From the NCBI GenBank assembly GCA_965119745.1, contig OZ221973.1, forward strand, positions 1,922,001-1,986,000: 64,000 bases of DNA. Reading direction: 5' to 3'. Of this stretch, positions 26,435 through 33,938 are shown piece after piece. A program made the position numbers and the translations under genes. The stretch comes from CAJFUR01 sp904420575. Lineage in GTDB: Bacteria; Actinomycetota; Coriobacteriia; Coriobacteriales; Eggerthellaceae. How positions within the stretch are numbered: position 1 is the stretch's first letter; each line of letters begins with the position of its first letter. The notes under the pieces are model-generated. The model did no database searches and was not told the DNA's origin. It saw nothing but the letters and a program-made list of their open reading frames with translations.

Positions 26435-27667
26435 TTGAAGAACGATGCAGCCGAACAGCAAACGGGCGGGTCGGAAGGCAGGCCGCGCTACCAGAACCAC
26501 GTCGCCGTGGCGATAGTCCTGGTGGTGGCCGGCATCGCCGTCGCCCTGGGACAGTACAAGGTGCCCTCGGTCATGCCCGCCCTCATGGAGACGTTCGGCA
26601 TGGACATGGCCTCCACCTCGATGCTCATGTCCGTGTTCACGTTCGTCGGCATCGTGCTCGCCTTGCCCGCAGGGTTCCTGGCGCGCCGGATCGGCGCGAA
26701 GAACCTCATGGTGATCGCGGTGGCCGTGCTGGTGGTGGGCACGGTGGTGGGGGCGTTCGCCACGTCGGGGACCATGCTGGTGGCCTCGCGTGCCATCGAG
26801 GGCGTGGGCCTGGTGACGTGCGGGGTGTGCGCGCCGCTGGTCATCAGGGGCTATTCGGCGCCGACGCGGGTCGGGTTCGTGACTGGCATCTGGGCCTTGT
26901 GGATATCGCTCGGGTCGTTCTTCGGCGGCGTGCTGACGCCCTCCCTGTTCGGCGTGGTCGGCTTCCAGGGCACGTGGCTGGTCATGGCCGCCATCGCGGC
27001 CGCGGCGGGCGCCATGCTGCTGCTGTATCTGAAGACGCCCGAAGGCGGCATCTTCGAGTCGGTGGCGAAGCGCGCCCCGCAGGACGCCGCCCTGCCGCGT
27101 GCGCGCGTGCGCGACCTGTTCACGCGCGACCTGCTGCTCATCCTGGGCGGCTTCCTCATGTTCAACATGGTGCTCATCTCCATGCTCACGTATTCGCCCA
27201 CGTTCCTGCAGGGCGAGGGCATGGATCCCACGCTTTCCGGCTTCGCCAGCACCTTGCCCATGCTGCTGGCGGTGGTGACCTCGCCCTTGTTCGGCGTGCT
27301 GGCCGACAAGACGGGCAGGATCAAGCTCCTGCAGGTGGTCTCGATGCTGGCCATGGGGCCGTGCGCCTGCGTCCTCCTGACCACGGCCAGCCCGGCCTTG
27401 TGGGTGGCCGCCGTGGTGATGGGCCTGGTGGGGCTGGGCGCGCCCACCATGTTCCTCATCACCTACCCGCTCTCGGTGAGCAAGGTGGAGCTCATGCCCA
27501 TCGCCATGGGGCTTCTGGTGATGGTACAGAGCCTGGGACAGTTCCTGGGCGCGCTGGTGGCGCCGATGGTGCTGGCGGGCGGCTGGATGGCGCTGGGATT
27601 GTTCGTCATGGTGCTGGGGCTGGTGGGAACCGGGCTTCTGGCGCTCGCGCGCATGAAGGCGGCGTAA
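26435..27667 (+). CDS. Major facilitator superfamily transporter
   Basis: 410 residues, about 12 transmembrane segments. The TTG start at 26,435 is chosen because AAGGAG lies 7 bases upstream. A longer frame from 26,291 crosses the hairpin region and has no Shine-Dalgarno. The cytoplasmic loop 2-3 motif is visible as GFLARRIGAKNL (about residue 80), and its counterpart in the second half as GVLADKTGRIKLL. Its place in the cluster suggests export or import of aromatic substrates, but it has its own hairpin upstream and may be expressed separately. Confidence 0.85.
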   Translation: MKNDAAEQQTGGSEGRPRYQNHVAVAIVLVVAGIAVALGQYKVPSVMPALMETFGMDMASTSMLMSVFTFVGIVLALPAGFLARRIGAKNLMVIAVAVLVVGTVVGAFATSGTMLVASRAIEGVGLVTCGVCAPLVIRGYSAPTRVGFVTGIWALWISLGSFFGGVLTPSLFGVVGFQGTWLVMAAIAAAAGAMLLLYLKTPEGGIFESVAKRAPQDAALPRARVRDLFTRDLLLILGGFLMFNMVLISMLTYSPTFLQGEGMDPTLSGFASTLPMLLAVVTSPLFGVLADKTGRIKLLQVVSMLAMGPCACVLLTTASPALWVAAVVMGLVGLGAPTMFLITYPLSVSKVELMPIAMGLLVMVQSLGQFLGALVAPMVLAGGWMALGLFVMVLGLVGTGLLALARMKAA

Positions 27668-27825
27668 GGGGTGTTGAACTGGGAGAATGGTTCAGTTTCA
27701 TACCGAAATGCTGAAAGGCTTTTTCGCTGAAACCGCATTTCAACATGGCTGCCTGACGCAGGATTTTCCTGAAGTCGGTAAGGTGGGGGCAACGGAGCGG
27801 GGTGCGACCAGGGAGGGGTAAGGAC

Positions 27826-29208
27826 ATGGACGTAGGGCTCACATTGCCTTGGTGGAGCGTCGTGCCGTTTGCGGGGATGCTGCTTTCGATCGCGGTGTTC
27901 CCTCTGGTGAAGCCGGTATGGTGGGAGAAGCGCCAGCTGCATGTCGCGGCGTTCTGGTCGGCCGTGTTCCTGGTGCCCTTCGCGCTGGCCTACGGGCTGG
28001 AGGAGACCGGCGTGCAGCTGGCCGAGGTGGTCGTCTTGGACTACGTTCCCTTCATCGTGCTGCTGCTGGGGCTGTTCGTGGTGTCGGGTGGCATCCACGT
28101 GAAGGGGACCATGGCGGGCACCACGAAGAACAACGTGGTGCTTCTGGCCATCGGCACGCTTTTGGCCAGCTGGGTGGGCACGACCGGCGCGGCCATGCTG
28201 CTCATCCGGCCCGTGCTGCGCGCGAACGCCTGGCGGCGCAACAAGACCCACATCGTGGTGTTCTTCATCTTCCTGGTTGCCAACATCGGCGGGTGCCTGA
28301 CGCCTCTGGGCGACCCGCCGCTGTTTTTGGGCTACCTGCGCGGCGTGCCCTTCTTCTGGACGCTCCAGCACATCTGGCCGCTCTTGCTGCTGAACTCCGT
28401 GGTGCTCCTCGGCGTGTTCGCGCTCGTCGACCGGCACTTCGTGAAGAAGGAGGGGCGCGAGGGCGAAGAGGCGCTCGAGCTGGAGGAAGAGGCCGTCGAG
28501 CGCGTGCCCGTGCGCATCGAGGGTCTGCGCAACCTGTGGTATCTGGCGCTCATCATCGTCGCGGTGGTGCTGAACGGCGCCATTCCGCAGACGCGCGAAT
28601 GCCTTGACCCGGCGACCGGCCTCGTGTGGGGCGTGGACGTGTGCGAGGGCGTGCATCTGGGCTTCAACTACTTTTTGCAGATAGGGCTCATCGGCCTGGC
28701 GGCCATCCTGTCGCTTGCCACGACGCCGCGCGCCCTGCGCGAGAAGAACGACTTCGAGTGGGCGCCCATCGCCGAGGTGGCGAAGCTGTTCATCGGAATC
28801 TTCGTCACCATGATACCGGCGCTTGCGCTCCTGCGCGCCTACGGGGCCGAACTGGGAATCGACACGCCCCTGAAGTTCTTCTGGGCCACGGGCGCGCTCT
28901 CGAGCTTCCTGGACAACTCGCCCACCTACGTGGTGTTCCTGACCGCGGCCGGGTCGCTGGGCGCCGGCGGCGCGACGGCCGTGGCCACCACGGTGGGCGC
29001 CGTGGCGTCCAACGTGCTTCTGGCCATATCGGCGGGCGCCGTGTTCATGGGGGCCATGACCTACATCGGCAACGCCCCCAACTTCATGGTGAAGTCCATA
29101 GCCGAGCGTTCCGGCGTGAAGATGCCCAGCTTCTTCGGGTACATGGGGTGGTCGCTGGCCATTTTGGTGCCCCTCTTCGCGCTGGACACGGTGCTGTTCT
29201 TCCTGTGA
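27826..29208 (+). CDS. Sodium:proton antiporter-like/citrate-transporter-like protein (COG1055 type)
   Basis: 460 residues, about 11-12 transmembrane segments, start after GGAGGGG. Looks like the ArsB/NhaD superfamily branch: GGCLTPLGDPPLFLG (about residue 162) and SFLDNSPTYVVF (about residue 363) are the paired signature loops. A charged loop (KKEGREGEEALELEEE) separates the halves. Last gene of the run. Ion coupling or substrate is unknown. Confidence 0.8.
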   Translation: MDVGLTLPWWSVVPFAGMLLSIAVFPLVKPVWWEKRQLHVAAFWSAVFLVPFALAYGLEETGVQLAEVVVLDYVPFIVLLLGLFVVSGGIHVKGTMAGTTKNNVVLLAIGTLLASWVGTTGAAMLLIRPVLRANAWRRNKTHIVVFFIFLVANIGGCLTPLGDPPLFLGYLRGVPFFWTLQHIWPLLLLNSVVLLGVFALVDRHFVKKEGREGEEALELEEEAVERVPVRIEGLRNLWYLALIIVAVVLNGAIPQTRECLDPATGLVWGVDVCEGVHLGFNYFLQIGLIGLAAILSLATTPRALREKNDFEWAPIAEVAKLFIGIFVTMIPALALLRAYGAELGIDTPLKFFWATGALSSFLDNSPTYVVFLTAAGSLGAGGATAVATTVGAVASNVLLAISAGAVFMGAMTYIGNAPNFMVKSIAERSGVKMPSFFGYMGWSLAILVPLFALDTVLFFL

Positions 29209-29448
29209 GAGGGGTACCCTGGGAGGGGAGTGCGGATGGCGACGTGCGGGTGGCGGCGTGAGGCCCCTCGCGCGGCGGGCGTGGCGCGAGGCGCTTGGCG
29301 TGGCCGCGGCGCGAAGCCCCTGGCGGGGGCGCGAGCGCGGCGGGCGGCCCCTGGCGTGGGCGCGACCGCGGTGGGCGGGCTGGTCGGCGCGCGCCCTTCC
29401 CTTAACCGCGCCGATGGCGTACAATACGCTGACGCGCGCATGCGCTTC

Positions 29449-29523
29449 GCCGGTGTGGCTCAACGGTAGAGCAACGCACTTGTAATGCGTGGGTTGCGGG
29501 TTCGATTCCTGTCACCGGCTCCA
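29449..29523 (+). tRNA. tRNA-Thr (TGT anticodon)
   Basis: 75 bases including an encoded CCA. Acceptor arms GCCGGTG and CACCGGC pair exactly. D arm GCTC/GAGC, anticodon stem ACGCA/TGCGT with loop CTTGTAA (anticodon TGT), T arm GCGGG-TTCGATT-CCTGT. A TACAAT -10 lies at 29,420-29,425. Confidence 0.95.
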
Positions 29524-29532
29524 GATAATCGC

Positions 29533-29559
29533 AGGCCAGCCGCATGTTGCGGCTGGCCT
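29533..29559 (+). terminator. Hairpin after tRNA-Thr
   Basis: AGGCCAGCCGCA and TGCGGCTGGCCT pair perfectly over 12 bp with a TGT loop, 9 bases past the tRNA. Followed by a weak TTATAGTTT tract. Confidence 0.7.
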
Positions 29560-29671
29560 TATAGTTTCGAAGGGGTGCGCATGCCCTTTTGGGATCACTG
29601 ACTTCCGGTCTGCATTTGTTCGCAAGCCGAGGCGGATGCCTGGCTTCCCTCAATCGCTCCACCTGCATTCC

Positions 29672-29740
29672 TCTGCACATTGTCGCCTTGAAAATGCGCC
29701 TCGTGAGCTGAGGCGCATTTTTCGGACGACAATGTGCAGA
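29672..29740. repeat. 69-bp compound palindromic element
   Basis: Outer arms TCTGCACATTGTCG / CGACAATGTGCAGA (14 bp, perfect) enclose inner arms AAAATGCGCCTC / GAGGCGCATTTT (12 bp, perfect) with a 7-base loop. Could be a small mobile palindromic element or a terminator (the inner arm ends in TTTTT). The right end merges into the tandem array. Confidence 0.85.
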
Positions 29741-29819
29741 GGCCGCAGAGGCCGCAGAGGCCGCAGAGGCCGCAGAGGCCGCAGAGGCCGCAGAGGCCGC
29801 AGAGGCCGCAGAGGCCGCA
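29736..29819. repeat. 9-bp tandem array, nine perfect copies
   Basis: GCAGAGGCC repeated nine times plus a partial copy, no mismatches. It lies in the 427-base gap between the tRNA and the next gene. Frames through it (Arg-Gly-Arg, Ala-Ala-Ser or Cys-Gly-Leu repeats) have no convincing start signals and are judged non-coding. Confidence 0.92.
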
Positions 29820-29950
29820 TCGTCGGAATGTTGCCAACTGGTCCGCTCCAAGCGCGTCCGGTCGGGTGTCGACGCTCACCTTGACGGTGGCGCGCCTGCT
29901 GTTTTACGGTATGGTGCGCGCGGTTGTGCCGTGGCCGCGGACGTGGTTGC

Positions 29951-30220
29951 ATGGCAGCCATGGAATACCGCAAGACATACGTGGAAGTGCTGTGCCGCAT
30001 TGACGTCGACGGCCAGGTGACGCCGCTTTCCATCACCTGGCGCGACGGGCGCACGTTTCCCATCGACCGGGTGGAAGAGGCCATCCGGCGCGCATCGGCG
30101 CGCGTGGGCGGCACCGGCGTCCGCTACCGCGTGTCCATCAACGGGCGCGACAAGTACCTGTTCTTCGAGGACCCCCGCTGGTTCGTGGAGGAAGTGGTTC
30201 CGACGCCGGCGCGCGCGTGA
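29951..30220 (+). CDS. Small conserved protein, first of two paralogues
   Basis: 89 residues (86 if ATG 29,960 is used; neither has a clear Shine-Dalgarno). Unnamed. The core YVEV-x(n)-PLSITWRDGRTFPIDRV, VGGTGVRYRV and DPRWFVEEVVP lines up along its length with the gene at 38,699, which follows dinB. Predicted all-beta, small and soluble. I recall similar short proteins in Firmicutes near DinB, but could not check. A TTGACG at 29,881 may be its -35. Convergent with pyrE. Confidence 0.72.
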   Translation: MAAMEYRKTYVEVLCRIDVDGQVTPLSITWRDGRTFPIDRVEEAIRRASARVGGTGVRYRVSINGRDKYLFFEDPRWFVEEVVPTPARA

Positions 30221-30226
30221 CGGGCG

Positions 30227-30904
30227 CTATTCGGCGCCGTACTGGGCGTAGTAGGCGTCGAGGGCGGCCTTGACGGCGTCGTCGATGACCACGCGTCCCT
30301 GGCAGGGGCGGCCGTGCAGGTGCTCGGTCACTTCGGCCATGTCCACGATGGACGCCGTGGGGAACCCGTAGCGTTCGCCCACCTCGTCGAGCGCGCACTT
30401 TTCGCCGCCTTTGCCCACTTCCAGACGGTTGAGTGACACCATGAGGCCCACCACTTCCACGTCGGCCTGCGACATGAGGATGGGATGCGTCTCTTCGATG
30501 GACTTGCCCGAGGTGGTGACGTCCTCCACGATGACCACGCGGTCGCCGTCGCGCAGCGCCGAGCCCAGCAGGATGCCCGTGTCGCCGTGGTCCTTCACTT
30601 CCTTACGGTTCGAGCAGTAACGCGCCTGCTTGCCGTAGAGTTCCGACAGTCCCATGACGGTGATGACCGAAAGCGGGATGCCCTTGTAGGCCGGCCCGAA
30701 CACCACGTCGAAGCCCAGCCCGAAGTTGTCGTGGATGGCGCGCGCGTAGTAGAGCCCCAGGCGGTGCAGCTGCTCGCCCGTCACGTAGGCGCCCGCGTTC
30801 ACGAAGAAGGGGGACTTCCGGCCGCTCTTGAGCGTGAAGTCGCCGAACTTCAGCACGTCGCTTTCCACCATGAACTCGATGAACTCCTGCTTGTAGGTCT
30901 CCAT
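30227..30904 (-). CDS. pyrE: Orotate phosphoribosyltransferase
   Basis: Converts orotate and PRPP to OMP in pyrimidine synthesis. 225 residues from ATG 30,904, which follows GGGGGAAGG. PRPP-binding motif VVIVEDVTTSGKS (about residues 126-138), N-terminal LKSGRKSPFFVNAG, and GPAYKGIPL. Stands alone, away from other pyr genes. Confidence 0.95.
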   Translation of the reverse strand: METYKQEFIEFMVESDVLKFGDFTLKSGRKSPFFVNAGAYVTGEQLHRLGLYYARAIHDNFGLGFDVVFGPAYKGIPLSVITVMGLSELYGKQARYCSNRKEVKDHGDTGILLGSALRDGDRVVIVEDVTTSGKSIEETHPILMSQADVEVVGLMVSLNRLEVGKGGEKCALDEVGERYGFPTASIVDMAEVTEHLHGRPCQGRVVIDDAVKAALDAYYAQYGAE

Positions 30905-30975
30905 GGGCTTCCTTCCCCCGTCGCCTTTCGCGGTTTGCCCGCCGCCCGCAGCGCCTGCGTACACGTCTACCTTCC

Positions 30976-31004
30976 ATGATACCCGATAGGCGGGGAGGCC
31001 GGAA
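30976..31004 (-). promoter_or_regulatory. Probable pyrE promoter
   Basis: Minus strand: -35 TTCCGG (30,999-31,004), 17-bp spacer, -10 TATCAT (30,976-30,981). The leader to pyrE would be about 65 bases. No UMP-responsive element is recognised. Confidence 0.45.
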
Positions 31005-31081
31005 GGAGGAAGGAATAAGGGGAAGGCCGAAGGCGGCGGTGGCGGACGGGCGAATTCGCATCGGCGTTTTTTGCTCGATAG

Positions 31082-31110
31082 CCCGCCTTTTGCGTACGTG
31101 AAAAGGCGGG
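31082..31110. repeat. 10-bp perfect hairpin in the pyrE-ABC intergenic region
   Basis: CCCGCCTTTT and AAAAGGCGGG around a 9-base loop. It lies in the 485-base divergent gap 30,905-31,389, which otherwise holds only the two promoters and the operator repeats. Confidence 0.7.
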
Positions 31111-31265
31111 AAAGGGGCATTGGAGGTTCTTTTGGAAGCGGGCTCATCGTTGGCTGCGTCGACCGTAAAGGGGTGAAACGGGGAGAGAATGGCTGTTGGA
31201 GACGAGAGGCATGGTCAAGGAGTGTGGGGCAGCGTGCGGCGCGTCTGGGTGTAGATCTCGCGTGC

Positions 31266-31333
31266 CGGTTGACCGGGAACGCGGAAAGTCAACCGACGTT
31301 CGCTTGCGTCAACCGACGGCGTTGTCTCATACT
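31266..31333 (+). promoter_or_regulatory. Operator-like repeats at the ABC transporter promoter
   Basis: GTCAACCGACG occurs twice in direct repeat, 20 bp apart (31,288 and 31,308), and its core occurs inverted as CGGTTGAC at 31,266. A possible promoter (TTGCGT ... CATACT, ending near 31,333) overlaps the last copy. Pattern fits a dimeric repressor binding on one DNA face. Confidence 0.45.
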
Positions 31334-31389
31334 GGAAGGGCGGGGCGCACGACCTTTTCAGCCGACCACCTTGCAGAATCGGGGTACCC

Positions 31390-32163
31390 ATGCACGACCT
31401 CAAAATCGGCGCGACCATCGCCCGTAAGCGGCGCGCGGCGGATGGCAGGCCTTCTGCGGAAAACGACATGCGCGCGGCACGTGGCGGAGTCATTGCCGTT
31501 GCGGGAGAGGGCGTGGTTCTGCGGGTGGAGGGGCTTGGATGCTCGTATGCCGGCATGCCGGTGTTCTCGGGTGCGTCCTTCGAGCTGCGGGCAGGCGAGG
31601 TCGCGTTCCTGACCGGGCCGAACGGGGCGGGGAAGTCCACGCTGCTGCGCGTGGCCGCCGGATGGGACGCGCCCGCCGAGGGGCACGTGGAGCTATGCGG
31701 CAGGCGGTTCGACGGCGCCGACCGCGCGCAGCGCGCCCACGTGGCGTTCGTTCCCGATGCGCCGGCGTTCTACGACGACCTGACCGCAGGCGAGCACGTG
31801 GAGTTCGTGCGGCGGGCGAACCGCATCCCCCGCGAGGCCGATCCGTCCGAACGGCTCATGGAAGTGTTCGGCCTGGCGGCGCACCGCGACCAGCCGCCTT
31901 CGTCGTATTCGCGCGGGATGCGCCAGAAGCTGGCGCTCGTGCTGGCCTTGGCCCGCTCGCCGCGCCTCCTGCTGCTGGACGAGCCGTACGGCCCGCTCGA
32001 CCCGGAATCCGCCAAGGTGCTGAGCCGGCTTCTGGGCGAGGCGCGCGCAGCGGGCACCGCGGTGCTGGCCAGCTGCCATCATGACGTGCCCGGCCTGCGC
32101 CCGGACGCGTGGCTGCGTTTGGAAAGCGGCCGCTTGGAGCAGGAGCCGGCCGATGCTCGCTGA
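31390..32163 (+). CDS. ABC transporter ATP-binding protein with Xre-like N-terminal remnant
   Basis: 257 residues. Walker A GPNGAGKST (residues 76-84), signature YSRGMRQK in place of LSGGQ, Walker B LLLLDEP, then the D-loop region. The ATPase proper begins near residue 43. The first 15 residues (DLKIGATIARKRR) look like the start of an Xre helix-turn-helix domain that breaks off before the second helix, so the gene may have captured the start of a regulator. The stop overlaps the membrane subunit gene by 11 bases. Confidence 0.88.
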   Translation: MHDLKIGATIARKRRAADGRPSAENDMRAARGGVIAVAGEGVVLRVEGLGCSYAGMPVFSGASFELRAGEVAFLTGPNGAGKSTLLRVAAGWDAPAEGHVELCGRRFDGADRAQRAHVAFVPDAPAFYDDLTAGEHVEFVRRANRIPREADPSERLMEVFGLAAHRDQPPSSYSRGMRQKLALVLALARSPRLLLLDEPYGPLDPESAKVLSRLLGEARAAGTAVLASCHHDVPGLRPDAWLRLESGRLEQEPADAR

Positions 32164-33664
32164 CGTGCGTCTGCTGCTGTGGCTGCGCGTGCGCCATGCG
32201 CGATGGGCGGCGGAGCGTGCCATGCACCTGGCCGGTGCGGGCGTCGACGCGGGCACGCGCTCCGAGCGCGTCTACCGGCTGTACGTGCTGGCCATCGTGC
32301 TGGCGTTTCTCGTGGCCATGTGGGCGGCGCTGCTGGATGCCGTGGAGGGGCTTTTCGCGCTCGCCGGAACGGCCGCGTGCGCCATGGCGGTGCAGGCGGC
32401 GTTGACGGTGCCGTTCGCGGTGACGGCGGTCCGGGGCCTGCAGGGGCTGCGCACGTCCCCTTTGAAGTTCTCGCATCCCGACGGTGCCTTCCTTGCGGCC
32501 AGCCCGCTGGACGCACGGGCGTTGGTGGGCCTGGCCGCCTGCTTCCAGGCGCTCGGCACCGGCCTGACGGCAGGCCTGGCCGGCTTCCTGCTGGGGGCGG
32601 GGCTGTGCAGCGCGGGCGCGTTGGCGGCCAACCCTTTCCTGGTGGCCTTGGCGGAGGGCGTCGCCGTCATGGCGGGCACCGTGGCGGGTTGGCTGCCGGG
32701 CGTCGTGCGGCTGGCGTGCTTTGCCAGCCGCAGGAAGGTGGCGGCCGTTGCCGTGCCGGTGCTGGTGGCCGTGGTGGCGGTCGGCGTGGGCGCGCTGTGG
32801 CCAGCGCGGCCGGACGCTCTGCTCGACGCAGGGTTCTTCGCGGCGGTGGCCGAGGGCTCCGTGGGGCTGCTGGCAGCCACCGCCGTGGCGTTGGGGACGT
32901 TGGCGCCGTACGCCGACATGACGGTGGCTTTGCGCGAAAGCGTCTTGTTCGCGGATTTGGGCAGGTTCGGCCCGCTGTCGCCGCTCGGCCAGGACACCGT
33001 CAGGGACTACCGTCGCCGCCGCAAGCTCGCCGCACGGCGGCTGCGGTTCCGCTTGCCGCACGGCGAAGGGCCTGCCGCGCTGGTGGCGCGCGCCGCCCTG
33101 GCGCAGGTGCGCCGGTACGACGGGCTGCCGTCCTTGCTGGTGCAGGGCGCGGTGGTGGTGCCGTTCGGCGTGCTGGCGATAGGGGGCGTGGGCGGGCCGG
33201 TGCTCTTCCTGTTCTGGCTGCAGGTGCTGCTCATGATGCCGCAGGGAGCGCGCGAGGCGACGCGTGCGTTCAGGGACGACATGCGCAACCGCCTGGTGCG
33301 CGACCGCCTGCCGTTCGGGACGCTTTCGCTGCTCGTGTTCGACTCGCTGCCGGCGTTCGTCCTCACGACGGTGCTTGCCTGTGCTGCGTGCGTCCTCGCC
33401 GCCCCGCCGGGCATGCCGCTCCTCGCCGCCGTTGGCCTCGCCATCTTGGTGAACGCCTGCACGCTTGCGGCCTGCGGCCTGGATGCCGTCCGCCTGTACG
33501 CGCACGGCCCGCGCCTGTGCTACGAATACGGAGCGCTCGTGCTGGTGGCCGTGGCGTTCGTGCTGTCGCTGTTCGCCTCGCCCGCCGCTGTGGCCGCGGC
33601 GTTGGCCGTCTTGTGCGCCGCCCTGGCCGCTCTCGTGCGCTTCGGCGCGGAATGCGCGTGGTGA
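32153..33664 (+). CDS. ABC transporter membrane subunit, unassigned family
   Basis: 503 residues with about 12 hydrophobic segments. Start chosen at ATG 32,153, after AGGAG inside the ATPase gene. Begins MLADVRLLLWLRVRHARW and contains a central charged loop (RDYRRRRKLAARRLRFRL, about residue 285). Paired with the upstream ATPase by overlap, so the two form one ABC exporter or importer. Substrate not deducible. Confidence 0.8.
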   Translation: MLADVRLLLWLRVRHARWAAERAMHLAGAGVDAGTRSERVYRLYVLAIVLAFLVAMWAALLDAVEGLFALAGTAACAMAVQAALTVPFAVTAVRGLQGLRTSPLKFSHPDGAFLAASPLDARALVGLAACFQALGTGLTAGLAGFLLGAGLCSAGALAANPFLVALAEGVAVMAGTVAGWLPGVVRLACFASRRKVAAVAVPVLVAVVAVGVGALWPARPDALLDAGFFAAVAEGSVGLLAATAVALGTLAPYADMTVALRESVLFADLGRFGPLSPLGQDTVRDYRRRRKLAARRLRFRLPHGEGPAALVARAALAQVRRYDGLPSLLVQGAVVVPFGVLAIGGVGGPVLFLFWLQVLLMMPQGAREATRAFRDDMRNRLVRDRLPFGTLSLLVFDSLPAFVLTTVLACAACVLAAPPGMPLLAAVGLAILVNACTLAACGLDAVRLYAHGPRLCYEYGALVLVAVAFVLSLFASPAAVAAALAVLCAALAALVRFGAECAW

Positions 33665-33881
33665 CGGGGCGTTCTCTTTCTCCGGCCTTGTCGCGCTGCG
33701 GTAGGTGGCGGAGGCAGCCTCGCGCGACGTGAAACACGGTCGCGACCAATCGATCTGGCCGCTCCATGCGAAGTGTCTTCACGTTTTGTGCGAAACTCGT
33801 GCCTACACGGTTCGTCATGGAAACCGCTCCTTTATGTCGCTTGTGTACCTGTAGCCAGCTCGTGACTGTTTCTTACTTGTA

Positions 33882-33921
33882 TTGAGTGATTTTACTCAGT
33901 AAAATGAGTGAAATCACTCAA
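33882..33921. promoter_or_regulatory. 40-bp nested palindrome before the DUF4143 ATPase gene
   Basis: TTGAGTGATTT and AAATCACTCAA are perfect outer arms (33,882-33,892 and 33,911-33,921). ACTCA/TGAGT form inner arms, so the TGAGT word occurs four times in alternating orientation. AT-rich, in contrast to the surroundings, 17 bases before the start codon. Probable operator or autoregulatory hairpin. Confidence 0.65.
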
Positions 33922-33938
33922 TAGGATGGGAGAAACCG

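Noticed and set aside
29736..29819. Tandem array considered as a CRISPR
   Set aside because: Units are 9 bp with no spacers.
29402..29879. Reading frames through the 9-bp array encoding Ala-Ala-Ser or Cys-Gly-Leu repeats
   Set aside because: Frames exist only because the unit is a multiple of three. They have no Shine-Dalgarno, and some cross the tRNA gene.
30905..31389. Pyrimidine attenuator or riboswitch before pyrE or the ABC genes
   Set aside because: The one hairpin present lacks a T-run and a competing structure, and no known aptamer is recognisable.
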